The notes under the pieces were generated by a model, which saw nothing but the letters and a program-made list of their open reading frames with translations, made no database searches and was not told the DNA's origin. A DNA stretch of 64,000 bases from Arthrobacter sp. DNA4. GTDB lineage: Bacteria > Actinomycetota > Actinomycetes > Actinomycetales > Micrococcaceae. The position numbers were made by a program, and so were the translations under genes. Position 1 is the first letter of the stretch. Every line of letters begins with the position of its first letter. Below, piece by piece: positions 54,777-62,297 of the stretch. The DNA lies in assembly GCF_024362385.1 (NCBI RefSeq), contig NZ_CP101466.1, positions 1,550,001 to 1,614,000 on the forward strand. The letters are read 5' to 3'.

Positions 54777-56025
54777 ATGACCAGCCACCCCCACGGCAAG
54801 GCCGAACATGCGCGGAGCGTCGCTGGTCATGCCGCCGCCGTCGCGGAACTCCTCCAGCCGCTCCGCTCGCTTGAGCGCACGGAAACCCTGCCGCTCACCC
54901 AGGCACTGGGCCGCGGCCTGGTGGACCATGTCACCGCGCCGATCAGCCTTCCCCCGTTCGCCAACTCGCAGATGGACGGGTACGCCGTCCGCTCCGGCGA
55001 CCTGTCCGGCGCCGGCGCTGACCTGAGCATCGTGCCCCCGGTTCCCGCCGGGTCCAGCCCGCAGCCGCTCGCGCCCGGTACGGCCGCCCCCATCATGACC
55101 GGTGCCATGATCCCGGAGGGGGCTGACGCCGTCGTACCCATTGAAAAAGCGGAGCCGGACCGCTTCCCGGAGCCCGGCCCGGACGGCGCAGTGAACTGGA
55201 ACGGCGCAGTGAAACTGCCTGCCACCGCCCCGGGAACCTACGTCCGCGCCGCCGGCAGCGACATCGCTGCGGGGGAGCGGGCACTGGCTGCCGGTACCTG
55301 CCTGGGACCGGCCCAGTTGGGGCTGCTCGCCGCGCTGGGCATCCCGGAAGTGACGGTGTACAAGGCCGCCACCGTCCTGCTCGTCACTACCGGTGACGAG
55401 GTGGTGGATCCCGGCCGGGACCTTCCGCCGGGCAAGATCTACGACTCCAACGGAACCCTCCTGGAAGCCGCCATGAAGCAGGCCGGGCTGACTGTCCGGC
55501 GCACCGCCATTTCCACCGACAACCCCGCGGAACTGCTGGCTCTGCTGCGCGCCGGGAGCCGGCGTGCAGACCTGATCGTGACCACGGGCGGGGTGAGCAA
55601 GGGCGCCTACGAGGTGGTGCGCCAGGCGATGGCCGACCAGCCTGTGGAGTTCCTGCATGTGGCCATGCAGCCCGGTGGCCCCCAGGGAATCGGCACGTTC
55701 GACGGCGTTCCCTTCCTTGGGTTCCCGGGCAATCCGGTCAGCTGCCTGGTGTCATTTGAAATGTTCCTCCGTCCCGCCCTGTCAGCATTCCTGGGGGCGC
55801 GGCACCCAGGCTGCCTCTGCGTGCCCGCCTGGACCAGCCCCTGGCGTCCCCCGCCCACAAGCACCAGGTCCGGCGCGGAAGCCTGCAGCCGGACGGAACC
55901 GTGAAGCTGGAGGGCGGCGAGGGCTCGCACCTGATGCACGCGCTCGCCGGTTCCAACGTCCTGGTCCACGTCCCCGGCGTAACGGATCTCGCCGCGGCGA
56001 CGAGGTGGAAGTATGGATGCTGTGA
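54777..56025 (+). pseudogene. moeA: Molybdopterin molybdotransferase, two frameshifts near the 3' end
   Basis: MoeA inserts molybdate into molybdopterin. The first frame is intact through domains I-III: LPPFANSQMDGYAVRSGDLS, TGAMIPEGADAVVPIEKAE, VLLVTTGDEVVDPGRDLPPG, TTGGVSKGAYEVVRQAM, and PFLGFPGNPVSCLVSFEMFL. At about 55809-55811 it leaves frame. The expected LPLRARLDQPLASPAHKHQV continues one base out, through GSLQPDGTVKLEGGEGSHLM, and at about 55995-55998 shifts again to finish EVEVWML and stop at 56023. Both breaks look like one missing base in a GGG run (CCAGGC, GCGGC). Without them the protein would be about 415 residues and overlap moaC by 13 bases. Sequencing error or recent decay. 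Confidence 0.9.
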
Positions 56026-56504
56026 ACGCAGAACAAACCCCCGCACTGACGCACCTGCGCCAGGACGGCAGCGCCCAGATGGTGGATGTTTCCGCCAAGG
56101 CAGAAACAACCCGCGAGGCCACGGCCACCGCCACGGTCCGGACCACCCCGGAGGTGATGCGGCTCCTGGGCACCGGCGGGCTTCCGAAGGGGGACGCGCT
56201 GGCCGTCGCCCGTGTGGCCGGCATCATGGCGGCCAAGAAGACTCCGGACCTGATTCCGCTCTGCCATCCGCTGCCCCTCGCCAAAGTCACGGTCGATTTC
56301 GACCTCGGCGAGGACGCCGTCGCCATCAGCTCCACCGTCAAGACCCGGGGCGTCACCGGAGTGGAAATGGAGGCCCTGACCGCCGCGTCGGTGGCAGCCC
56401 TCAGCGTCTACGACATGATCAAGGCCGTGGACAAACATGCCGTCCTGACAGACATCAAGGTGCTGGCCAAAAGTGGCGGCAAGAGCGGAGACTGGGCCCT
56501 GTGA
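56013..56504 (+). CDS. moaC: Cyclic pyranopterin monophosphate synthase
   Basis: 163 residues. [60 protein letters not shown], then [20 protein letters not shown] and [20 protein letters not shown] with the catalytic Asp/Lys region. It converts the MoaA product to cPMP. The ATG at 56013 overlaps the restored moeA end. The stop overlaps moaB (GTGA). Confidence 0.95.
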   Translation: MDAVNAEQTPALTHLRQDGSAQMVDVSAKAETTREATATATVRTTPEVMRLLGTGGLPKGDALAVARVAGIMAAKKTPDLIPLCHPLPLAKVTVDFDLGEDAVAISSTVKTRGVTGVEMEALTAASVAALSVYDMIKAVDKHAVLTDIKVLAKSGGKSGDWAL

Positions 56505-57031
56505 CCACCCCCAACATCCTGGACGTCCCCGAACCGCACCGGCACGGCGACGTGCAGGGGCGGAAGGCCGGCGTCGTCATCGCCTCCACCCGGGCCGCCG
56601 CGGGCATCTACGACGACGAGACCGGACCGGTCATCACCGACTGGCTCACTGAGCATGGCTTTGACGTCTTCCCGGCCATGGTGGTCCCGGACGGCGATCC
56701 CGCGGGCGCCGCCATCCGCGCGCTCCTCACCCAGCACCCCGCCATCATCATCACCAGCGGCGGCACCGGCCTCAGCCCGGACGACCGGACACCGGACGTC
56801 ACCCTGCCGCTGCTGGACCGGGAAATCCCCGGCATCATGGAGGCGATTCGCCGCGCCGGCGCTGCCAAGACCCCGCTGGCGGCCCTCAGCCGGGGCTATG
56901 CCGGCGCCGCGGGGCGCACCTTCATCGTGAACCTGCCCGGGTCGCCCAAGGGCGTCATGGACGGGTTGACCGTCCTGGACCCGGTGATCGGGCATCTTTG
57001 TGACCAGCTGGAAGGCGGACATGGGCACTGA
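56501..57031 (+). CDS. moaB: MoaB/Mog-type molybdopterin adenylyltransferase
   Basis: 176 residues from GTG 56501. [60 protein letters not shown] (molybdopterin-binding), and [20 protein letters not shown]. It adenylates molybdopterin before MoeA acts. Translationally coupled to moaC, and overlaps the start region of moaE. The open frame upstream of 56501 is out-of-frame moaC/moeA sequence. Confidence 0.92.
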   Translation: MTTPNILDVPEPHRHGDVQGRKAGVVIASTRAAAGIYDDETGPVITDWLTEHGFDVFPAMVVPDGDPAGAAIRALLTQHPAIIITSGGTGLSPDDRTPDVTLPLLDREIPGIMEAIRRAGAAKTPLAALSRGYAGAAGRTFIVNLPGSPKGVMDGLTVLDPVIGHLCDQLEGGHGH

Positions 57032-57485
57032 AGCATTCGAAGTAGTGAGCGCGGTCCTGAGCGCGGAGCCCATCTCCGTGGACCAGGCAATTGCGGCAGT
57101 GGAAAGTGACACGGCGGGCGCCGTGGTCAGCTTCAGCGGTGTGGTGCGCAACCACGACGGCGGCAAGGCCGTTGAGCGCCTCAGCTACAGTGCGCACCCC
57201 ACGGCGCACCAGGTGATGGCCGACGTCGTCGCGGGCCTGGTTGCCGAACAGAACGCCGAAGCAGGTGCCGGCCCCGGACAGCCCGTCCGGATCTGGGCGG
57301 CTCACCGGATCGGGATGCTGGAGATCGGGGAGCCCGCCCTGGTGTGCGCGGTGTCCGCCGCGCACCGAGGGCAGGCATTCGCGGTCTGCTCCGATCTGGT
57401 GGACCGCATCAAGGAACAGGTTCCCATCTGGAAGGAACAGTTCTTCTCGGACGGCACCGTGGAATGGGTCGGCGCAGGCAGCTGA
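57021..57485 (+). CDS. moaE: Molybdopterin synthase catalytic subunit
   Basis: 154 residues. AGAVVSFSGVVRNHDGGKAV, VERLSYSAHPTAHQVMADVV, AAHRIGMLEIGEPALVCAVS, and the active-site DLVDRIKEQVPIWKEQFFSD with catalytic Lys. The ATG at 57021 has GGAAGG 7 bases upstream; a GTG at 57000 would add 7 residues. It partners MoaD, which lies 5 kb away on the other strand. Confidence 0.94.
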   Translation: MGTEAFEVVSAVLSAEPISVDQAIAAVESDTAGAVVSFSGVVRNHDGGKAVERLSYSAHPTAHQVMADVVAGLVAEQNAEAGAGPGQPVRIWAAHRIGMLEIGEPALVCAVSAAHRGQAFAVCSDLVDRIKEQVPIWKEQFFSDGTVEWVGAGS

Positions 57486-57560
57486 CGCTGCTGCCCGCAC
57501 GGCGCCCCGAGTGCGAGGTAACGCACGCCGTCCGGTTCCTGCCCGCACCCGTCCCGCCGG

Positions 57561-57573
57561 TAGGGTTAATGCC
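57561..57573 (+). promoter_or_regulatory. -10 element of probable leaderless dapB promoter
   Basis: TAGGGT at 57561-57566, seven bases, then ATG 57574. Confidence 0.45.
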
Positions 57574-58344
57574 ATGACCGAACAACACTCCGTTCCCAAG
57601 CTGGTGGCCGTCCTTGGTGCCAATGGACGCATGGGCGCCGAGGCCGTCAAGGCCATTGACGCCGCGCCCGACATGAAGCTCGTTGCAGCCCTGGGACGGG
57701 GTGACTCGCTGGAGCAGCTGGCAGCCTCAGGTGCCCGCTACGTGGTGGACCTGACGGTTCCCGAAAGCACCGAAGCGAACGTCCGCTTCGCCGTCGAGCA
57801 CGGCATCCACGCCGTGGTGGGCACCACCGGCTGGGACGCGGGGCGGCTGTCCGCCCTGGAATCCCTGCTGGCAGCGCACCCGGAGACCGGCGTTCTCATC
57901 GCCCCCAACTTCGCCCTGGGCTCGGTGCTGGCCTCTGCCTTCGCCGCGAAGGCGTCCAAATACTTCGAATCGGTGGAGATCATCGAGCTGCACCATCCGG
58001 ACAAGGTGGACGCCCCTTCCGGCACCGCAGTCCGCACCGCTGAGCTGATCGCCGCCGAACGCCGGGCAGCGCAGGTGCCGCCCAGCCCGGATGCCACCAC
58101 CAGTGAACGTGCCGGCGCCCGAGGCTGCGACGTGGACGGCGTCCGGGTCCACAGTGTCCGGCTTCGCGGCCTCGTGGCACACCAGGAAGTCCTGCTGGGC
58201 GGCCCGGGCGAACAGCTGACCCTCCGCCACGATTCCTTCGACCGCGCCTCGTTCATGCCCGGCGTGCTCCTGGGCCTGCGCAACGTTGCCGCACACCCGG
58301 GGCTGACCTTCGGCCTGGACGGCTACCTGGACCTGGGGCTCTAA
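57574..58344 (+). CDS. dapB: 4-hydroxy-tetrahydrodipicolinate reductase
   Basis: About 256 residues. NAD(P)H-binding KLVAVLGANGRMGAEAVKAI, VDLTVPESTEANVRFAVEHG, HAVVGTTGWDAGRLSALESL, IAPNFALGSVLASAFAAKAS, then the catalytic EIIELHHPDKVDAPSGTAVR and HSVRLRGLVAHQEVLLGGPG. Second committed step of lysine and diaminopimelate synthesis. The frame is open far upstream (antisense/alternate-frame moaE), but ATG 57574 directly follows a promoter -10. Confidence 0.95.
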   Translation: MTEQHSVPKLVAVLGANGRMGAEAVKAIDAAPDMKLVAALGRGDSLEQLAASGARYVVDLTVPESTEANVRFAVEHGIHAVVGTTGWDAGRLSALESLLAAHPETGVLIAPNFALGSVLASAFAAKASKYFESVEIIELHHPDKVDAPSGTAVRTAELIAAERRAAQVPPSPDATTSERAGARGCDVDGVRVHSVRLRGLVAHQEVLLGGPGEQLTLRHDSFDRASFMPGVLLGLRNVAAHPGLTFGLDGYLDLGL

Positions 58345-58347
58345 GCC

Positions 58348-58821
58348 GTGAACGGGCTCCTTGCCGGCTTCCGGAAGAACCGCACCAAGATCTGGGTGGG
58401 CGCGGTGACGCTGCTGCTGGTCTTCTACCTGGTGGTGTCGCTCCAACGCTCAGTCCTGCTCCTGACGGACAGCAACCTCACGGCCAAGGCCATCGGCGCC
58501 GCCTACCTGGTACTGCCTGTGGTTGGTGCCTGGGCCCTGATCCGCGAGCTGATGTTCGGTGCCCGCACCGAGCAGATGGCCAAGGTCTTGGAAGCCGAAG
58601 GCGGGCTGCCCGTCGATGAGCTTCCGCGCACGCCGGGCGGCCGGATCGTCCGGGCCGCGGCGGACGCTGAATTCGAAAAGTACCGGGCCGAAGCCGAGGC
58701 CGCTCCCGATGACTGGCGTTCCTGGTTCCGGCTGAGCTGCGCCTATGACGCTGCCGGCGACCGCAAACGGGCGCGGGCATCCATGCGTGACGCCGTGCGG
58801 CTCTTTTCCGCCGCGTCCTGA
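58348..58821 (+). CDS. Hypothetical membrane protein with TPR-like tail
   Basis: 157 residues from GTG 58348, three bases after dapB. Two membrane helices (IWVGAVTLLLVFYLVVSLQR and AIGAAYLVLPVVGAWALIRE), then a cytoplasmic part with PRTPGGRIVRAAADAEFEKY and a helix pair DDWRSWFRLSCAYDAAGDRK that looks like a single tetratricopeptide unit. It co-occurs with dapB in Arthrobacter-type gene order. Function unknown. Confidence 0.82.
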   Translation: MNGLLAGFRKNRTKIWVGAVTLLLVFYLVVSLQRSVLLLTDSNLTAKAIGAAYLVLPVVGAWALIRELMFGARTEQMAKVLEAEGGLPVDELPRTPGGRIVRAAADAEFEKYRAEAEAAPDDWRSWFRLSCAYDAAGDRKRARASMRDAVRLFSAAS

Positions 58822-59187
58822 TACCGGTAAGCGCCGGACCTGCTCCAGCAGGCCCCGCGCTCCGCGGCCTCCTGCACCGTTTACTGCGATGGGCATTTCT
58901 GCCCATCGCAGTACGCTGCCGTCCGCGGTAGGTTTATTTAGTAAAGACGCTTTAGCTTTGGGGGAAAGCATGAGGTTGGCCATGTCCATGCCACGGGCGT
59001 GGTCCAGCTGCACCCCAGGCCCCTCCCCGGGCAACCGCACCCATCCCTGCCACGCACCAGCGCTCCCTTGCCGCGTGCCGGGAAGCCGGAGGCTGCCTGA
59101 CGCTGCACGCAACCCAACCCTTGAACCCGCCCGCACACCTGCACCCGTGCACCCAAGAACCCGCACCTTTGGACAGAAGGACCATCC
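58822..59187 (+). other. 366-base intergenic leader of the TM2 gene
   Basis: It contains a perfect 14-base hairpin, TACTGCGATGGGCA (58882-58895) / TGCCCATCGCAGTA (58900-58913) with a TTTC loop. An AT-rich patch (58930-58960, with TTTATTTAGTAAAG) likely holds the promoter, and a GGGGGAAAGC-ATG at 58970 opens a 73-codon frame that ends as ATGA on the next gene's start. Third-position G/C in that frame is about 64 percent by hand count, well below the neighbours, so it is more likely leader than protein. Confidence 0.5.
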
Positions 59188-60177
59188 ATGAGCCACCCGA
59201 ATTTCCCCAACCCATCCCAGAGCGGACCGTCCGCTCCGCCCATTCCGCCGGCCCCGTCCACCTTCGGGGGACATTCCACGTTTGAGGGGCAGTACCCTGG
59301 AGCTCCGCAGGGGGAATACCAGCCGGGGCCGCTGGGCAGCGGTCCCTACGCGGACGGTCCGCGGAAGTCGTTCATGACAACCTGGATCCTTTCGCTGCTG
59401 CTGGGTACCTTCGGCGCGGACCGCTTCTACCTTGGCAAGACCGGCTCGGGTATCGCCAAGCTGCTGACGGCCGGTGGCCTCGGCATCTGGGCCATCGTGG
59501 ACCTGATCATCACCTTGACCGGAAACACCAGGGACAAGGATGGCCGCCCGCTTGAGGGCTACCCGGAGAACAAGAAGAAGGCCTGGATCATCACCGGCGT
59601 CGTCTGGCTTATCAGCATCATCACCGGCATCCTGCTGGCCATCATGTCCGTCGCCATGATCGGGGCTGCCCTGGACAACCGGAAGCTCCCCGTATCTCCC
59701 GAGCTTCCGTCGGCCTCGCAGGCTGCGCCCAACCCGTCACGTGGAACAACTCCGTCGAACGGAGCCGCCCCGACCAGTGGCGCCGCCGCCGGCGCAAACT
59801 CCTTCGTGGCCACCGTGTCCGAAGGCAACACCGTAAAGATCAGCGTCCTCGATTCCATCTACACGGCCGAAATCCCGGGCATGACCTACATGCAGCCGAA
59901 GAACGGCGGTTTCCTGGCGGTCAAGGTTTCCTGGGAGACGCTGACCGGAAGCAGCTTCTCCAGCCCCTCGAATTTCAAGGTCTATGACGCCGAGGGCAAC
60001 GAGGGCGAACTGGTCTACCTCGACGATGGAATGGGTGCCCTGCCGACCGACGAGGTCGGTGCCGGCGATGTCCGCCAGGGCGTCATTGCGTTTGATGTGA
60101 AGAAGGGCCCCACCCAGGTTGTCGTCAACGATGACTTCGGCGACAAGACGGCCACCTTCACCCTGACCCCGCAGTAG
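59188..60177 (+). CDS. TM2 domain-containing membrane protein
   Basis: 329 residues. A Pro/Gly/Ser-rich cytoplasmic N-terminus (about 55 residues) is followed by a TM2 domain of two helices with the signature TTWILSLLLGTFGADRFYLG and GIWAIVDLIITLTGNTRDKD, then a further helix (WIITGVVWLISIITGILLAI). The extracytoplasmic C-terminal domain resembles DUF4352 immunoglobulin-like modules (NTVKISVLDSIYTAEIPGMT, FLAVKVSWETLTGSSFSSPS). AGAAGGA precedes the ATG at 59188. Role unknown. Confidence 0.86.
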   Translation: MSHPNFPNPSQSGPSAPPIPPAPSTFGGHSTFEGQYPGAPQGEYQPGPLGSGPYADGPRKSFMTTWILSLLLGTFGADRFYLGKTGSGIAKLLTAGGLGIWAIVDLIITLTGNTRDKDGRPLEGYPENKKKAWIITGVVWLISIITGILLAIMSVAMIGAALDNRKLPVSPELPSASQAAPNPSRGTTPSNGAAPTSGAAAGANSFVATVSEGNTVKISVLDSIYTAEIPGMTYMQPKNGGFLAVKVSWETLTGSSFSSPSNFKVYDAEGNEGELVYLDDGMGALPTDEVGAGDVRQGVIAFDVKKGPTQVVVNDDFGDKTATFTLTPQ

Positions 60178-60211
60178 CAGCCGACGCACCCGCGCCCGGT
60201 TTTAGAACGGG

Positions 60212-60250
60212 ACCCGCGGCCCCACCCTTCGGTGGGGCCGCGGGTTCTTT
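60212..60250. terminator. Strong intrinsic terminator between TM2 and convergent acyltransferase genes
   Basis: Perfect 15-base stem ACCCGCGGCCCCACC (60212-60226) / GGTGGGGCCGCGGGT (60231-60245), loop CTTC, followed by tcttttcattt. It serves both converging genes. Confidence 0.88.
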
Positions 60251-60260
60251 TCATTTCAGC

Positions 60261-61496
60261 TCAGGAGAGGGCCTTGAAGCCGCCCCGGCCCACCACGGCC
60301 GCCGCATGGCCCGCCCATTCCAGCGGGCCGCGCCAGGACAGGCGCGCAAAGACAATGCCCACAGTGATGGCAGTGGCCGCCTGGGCAAAGTACATCCCGT
60401 CCTCGGTCCAGCCGGCGGGCAGGGGTTTCAGGTAGAAGCTGGAAACCACCCAAACGTGGACTGTGTACAGGGTCAGGGTCATGGCGCCGGCCCCGCGCAG
60501 CGGCAGCAGCAGGTCCAGGTCCACCCACTCTGCGAGGCGCCCCAGCAGCAGGCAGGCCCCAATCACTGCCGCCGCCACTGCCGAGGTGTGCAGCAGATCA
60601 AGCGGAGTTCCCGAATGCGGTGCGGCCGATGCCAGCCACCACCATGAGCCCTCCTGGGAAATGCCCGTCAGGTTGACCTGCAGCACGCTGTCCAGCGGGT
60701 ACCCCGGGGAATTGACGACCTTTTCCAGCGCTTCCAGGCCGCCCCAGTCCTCCATGGCCGCTGCCCCCACGGCCTTGGCTGCCACGGCCACTATGGTTCC
60801 GGCCGTCAGCAACAGTATGGGGACCAGTGCCTTGGTGAGAACCAGGCGGCCGATCACCAGTCCCACCAGCAGGTAGGACAGCCACTGGAACACAGGGTAG
60901 TAGCCGGTGAAGAACACATCCGCGAGCAGCCTGGAAGGTGTTCCGAGGTCTTCCCAGCCAGGGTTGTGGCCCAGCTTCAGGGGTGGTTCGGGGGCAAGGA
61001 GCCAGGGCCGCATAAGGTATGCCAGCACCGGCGAGGCAAGGATCCAGCCGCCGGCCCAGGCGCACAGCGGCTTCACGCCAAGCCCCAGGAAGGGGAGGAT
61101 GCACAGGAACAGCACGGCGTAGTGGACCAGGATAATGGCCACGTTCACCTCCAGGCCGCCCAGGGTAAGTCCGACGGCGGCAATCACCAGGGCGCGCAGC
61201 GCCACACCGCGCCGGGCGGCGGAGAGCCCGGGCCCTGCCAGCGGCTTGTCCTTCCCGGTGGACAGGGCAAGTCCCACGCCGGCCAGCACGGCGAAGAGGG
61301 CGGCGGCGCGTCCGGAGAAGGTGAGGCCAATCCAGGTTGGCGTGAGGTTTGCATTCGATTCGAACGTCGGCAGCAGGTGGGTGGCCATCATGCCCAGCAA
61401 TGCCACGCCGCGGGCGGCGTCGATGCCCCGGAGGCGCCCCGGTTGTTGCCTGCCTGGGGCCTTGCGGGACCGGGTGGCCGGGCTTCGGGACGTCAT
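60261..61496 (-). CDS. Multi-spanning acyltransferase-like membrane protein (DUF1624/DUF418 type)
   Basis: 411 residues with about ten hydrophobic helices. The opening GRLRGIDAARGVALLGMMAT matches the heparan-alpha-glucosaminide N-acetyltransferase-like/DUF418 membrane families. FSGRAAALFAVLAGVGLALS and the C-terminal GAGAMTLTLYTVHVWVVSSF are further family-like blocks. These families move acyl groups across the membrane or modify envelope glycans; the substrate is unknown. The start is the ATG at 61496 with a basic leader. Stands alone, ending at the shared terminator. Confidence 0.83.
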   Translation of the reverse strand: MTSRSPATRSRKAPGRQQPGRLRGIDAARGVALLGMMATHLLPTFESNANLTPTWIGLTFSGRAAALFAVLAGVGLALSTGKDKPLAGPGLSAARRGVALRALVIAAVGLTLGGLEVNVAIILVHYAVLFLCILPFLGLGVKPLCAWAGGWILASPVLAYLMRPWLLAPEPPLKLGHNPGWEDLGTPSRLLADVFFTGYYPVFQWLSYLLVGLVIGRLVLTKALVPILLLTAGTIVAVAAKAVGAAAMEDWGGLEALEKVVNSPGYPLDSVLQVNLTGISQEGSWWWLASAAPHSGTPLDLLHTSAVAAAVIGACLLLGRLAEWVDLDLLLPLRGAGAMTLTLYTVHVWVVSSFYLKPLPAGWTEDGMYFAQAATAITVGIVFARLSWRGPLEWAGHAAAVVGRGGFKALS

Positions 61497-61651
61497 GACC
61501 AGATCGTCTCACATGCTGCTCCCGGGTCGCTTGTCACAGCCGGGGGCGGTCATCAGGGCTCCGGGGCGCCTGTGCCTCCGTCCATCCTGTGCCTCCATCC
61601 TTGCCTCCGTCCCACCGGTACCGGTACCGGTGCCGGGAGTACCGGGATGCC

Positions 61652-61687
61652 TTGTATTCGAATATATGTTCGAATAGCATGTCGGGT
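61652..61687 (+). promoter_or_regulatory. LexA (SOS) box inside a leaderless promoter
   Basis: TTGTAT (-35, 61652-61657), 17-base spacer, TAGCAT (-10, 61675-61680), then seven bases to ATG 61688. The spacer is filled by TCGAATATATGTTCGA (61658-61673), one base away from the actinobacterial SOS box TCGAAC-N4-GTTCGA. LexA bound there would cover both polymerase contacts. Confidence 0.75.
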
Positions 61688-62239
61688 ATGGAAATGACGT
61701 CGTCCGGAGCATCCGGATCCAGGGGAGGAGCGGCCGGGGGAGGCACCCCTGAAACCAGGGGGCAGGGGCGCCGGCAGCCGGGGCCCGCATCGGGCAGTCT
61801 GCAGGCGGGGCCCGTGCGGGAGGGCCATGTTCAGGCAGGCCCCGCGCCGGAGGACCATGTGCAGTCCGGGAGCCTGCCGCGCCGGTACACCCCGGACGCC
61901 CTTGCGCCCGGGGATCCTGGCGCCGCGGACGGGCCGCTGAAGGCAATGAGTCCCGGAGTGGTGGACTACTTGTTCCGCCAGCTTGTCTCGGGGCGGCCCG
62001 CCGAGGACGTCGCGTGGGAAAAGGAAGGTGTCAGCATTGCGGCCCAGCCGGAGGGGGCCGAGCTGGCCCGCAGGCTCGCGGAAACGGATCTTGATGCCCT
62101 GACGCCCATGGAGTTGTTCCATTACGTGCGGGCGGCACAGCGGCTCGCCTCCTGGGCAGAGGGCCTCCGGCAGTCGGCCGTTGGCCGCTATTGCCACGCG
62201 GGGACGGACGCGCCACGGCCGGGGCGGCACCGTATTTGA
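61688..62239 (+). CDS. Truncated DUF222-type protein (HNH endonuclease remnant) under LexA-box promoter
   Basis: 183 residues from ATG 61688 (ATG 61679 is possible). The first 100 residues are Gly/Pro/Ser-rich and unconserved. Then comes a helical segment, PLKAMSPGVVDYLFRQLVSG and ETDLDALTPMELFHYVRAAQ, RLASWAEGLRQSAVGRYCHA, which looks like the start of the DUF222 region of 13E12/HNH proteins (usually 400-550 residues). The frame stops at 62239 with no HNH motif, 58 bases before dapA. It is probably a 3'-truncated copy that kept its SOS promoter, though a natural short protein cannot be ruled out. Compare the full-length copy at 49900-51465. Confidence 0.65.
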   Translation: MEMTSSGASGSRGGAAGGGTPETRGQGRRQPGPASGSLQAGPVREGHVQAGPAPEDHVQSGSLPRRYTPDALAPGDPGAADGPLKAMSPGVVDYLFRQLVSGRPAEDVAWEKEGVSIAAQPEGAELARRLAETDLDALTPMELFHYVRAAQRLASWAEGLRQSAVGRYCHAGTDAPRPGRHRI

Positions 62240-62284
62240 CGTTCGTCACGCCCGTGGCATTGTCCTAACCAGCCGGGGACAGGG

Positions 62285-62297
62285 TAACGTTTTTTCC
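62285..62297 (+). promoter_or_regulatory. -10 element of probable leaderless dapA promoter
   Basis: TAACGT at 62285-62290, seven bases (five of them T), then ATG 62298. Confidence 0.4.

Noticed and set aside
58970..59191. A small protein gene upstream of the TM2 gene
   Set aside because: Low third-position G/C and no recognisable motif; kept only as a possible leader frame in the findings.
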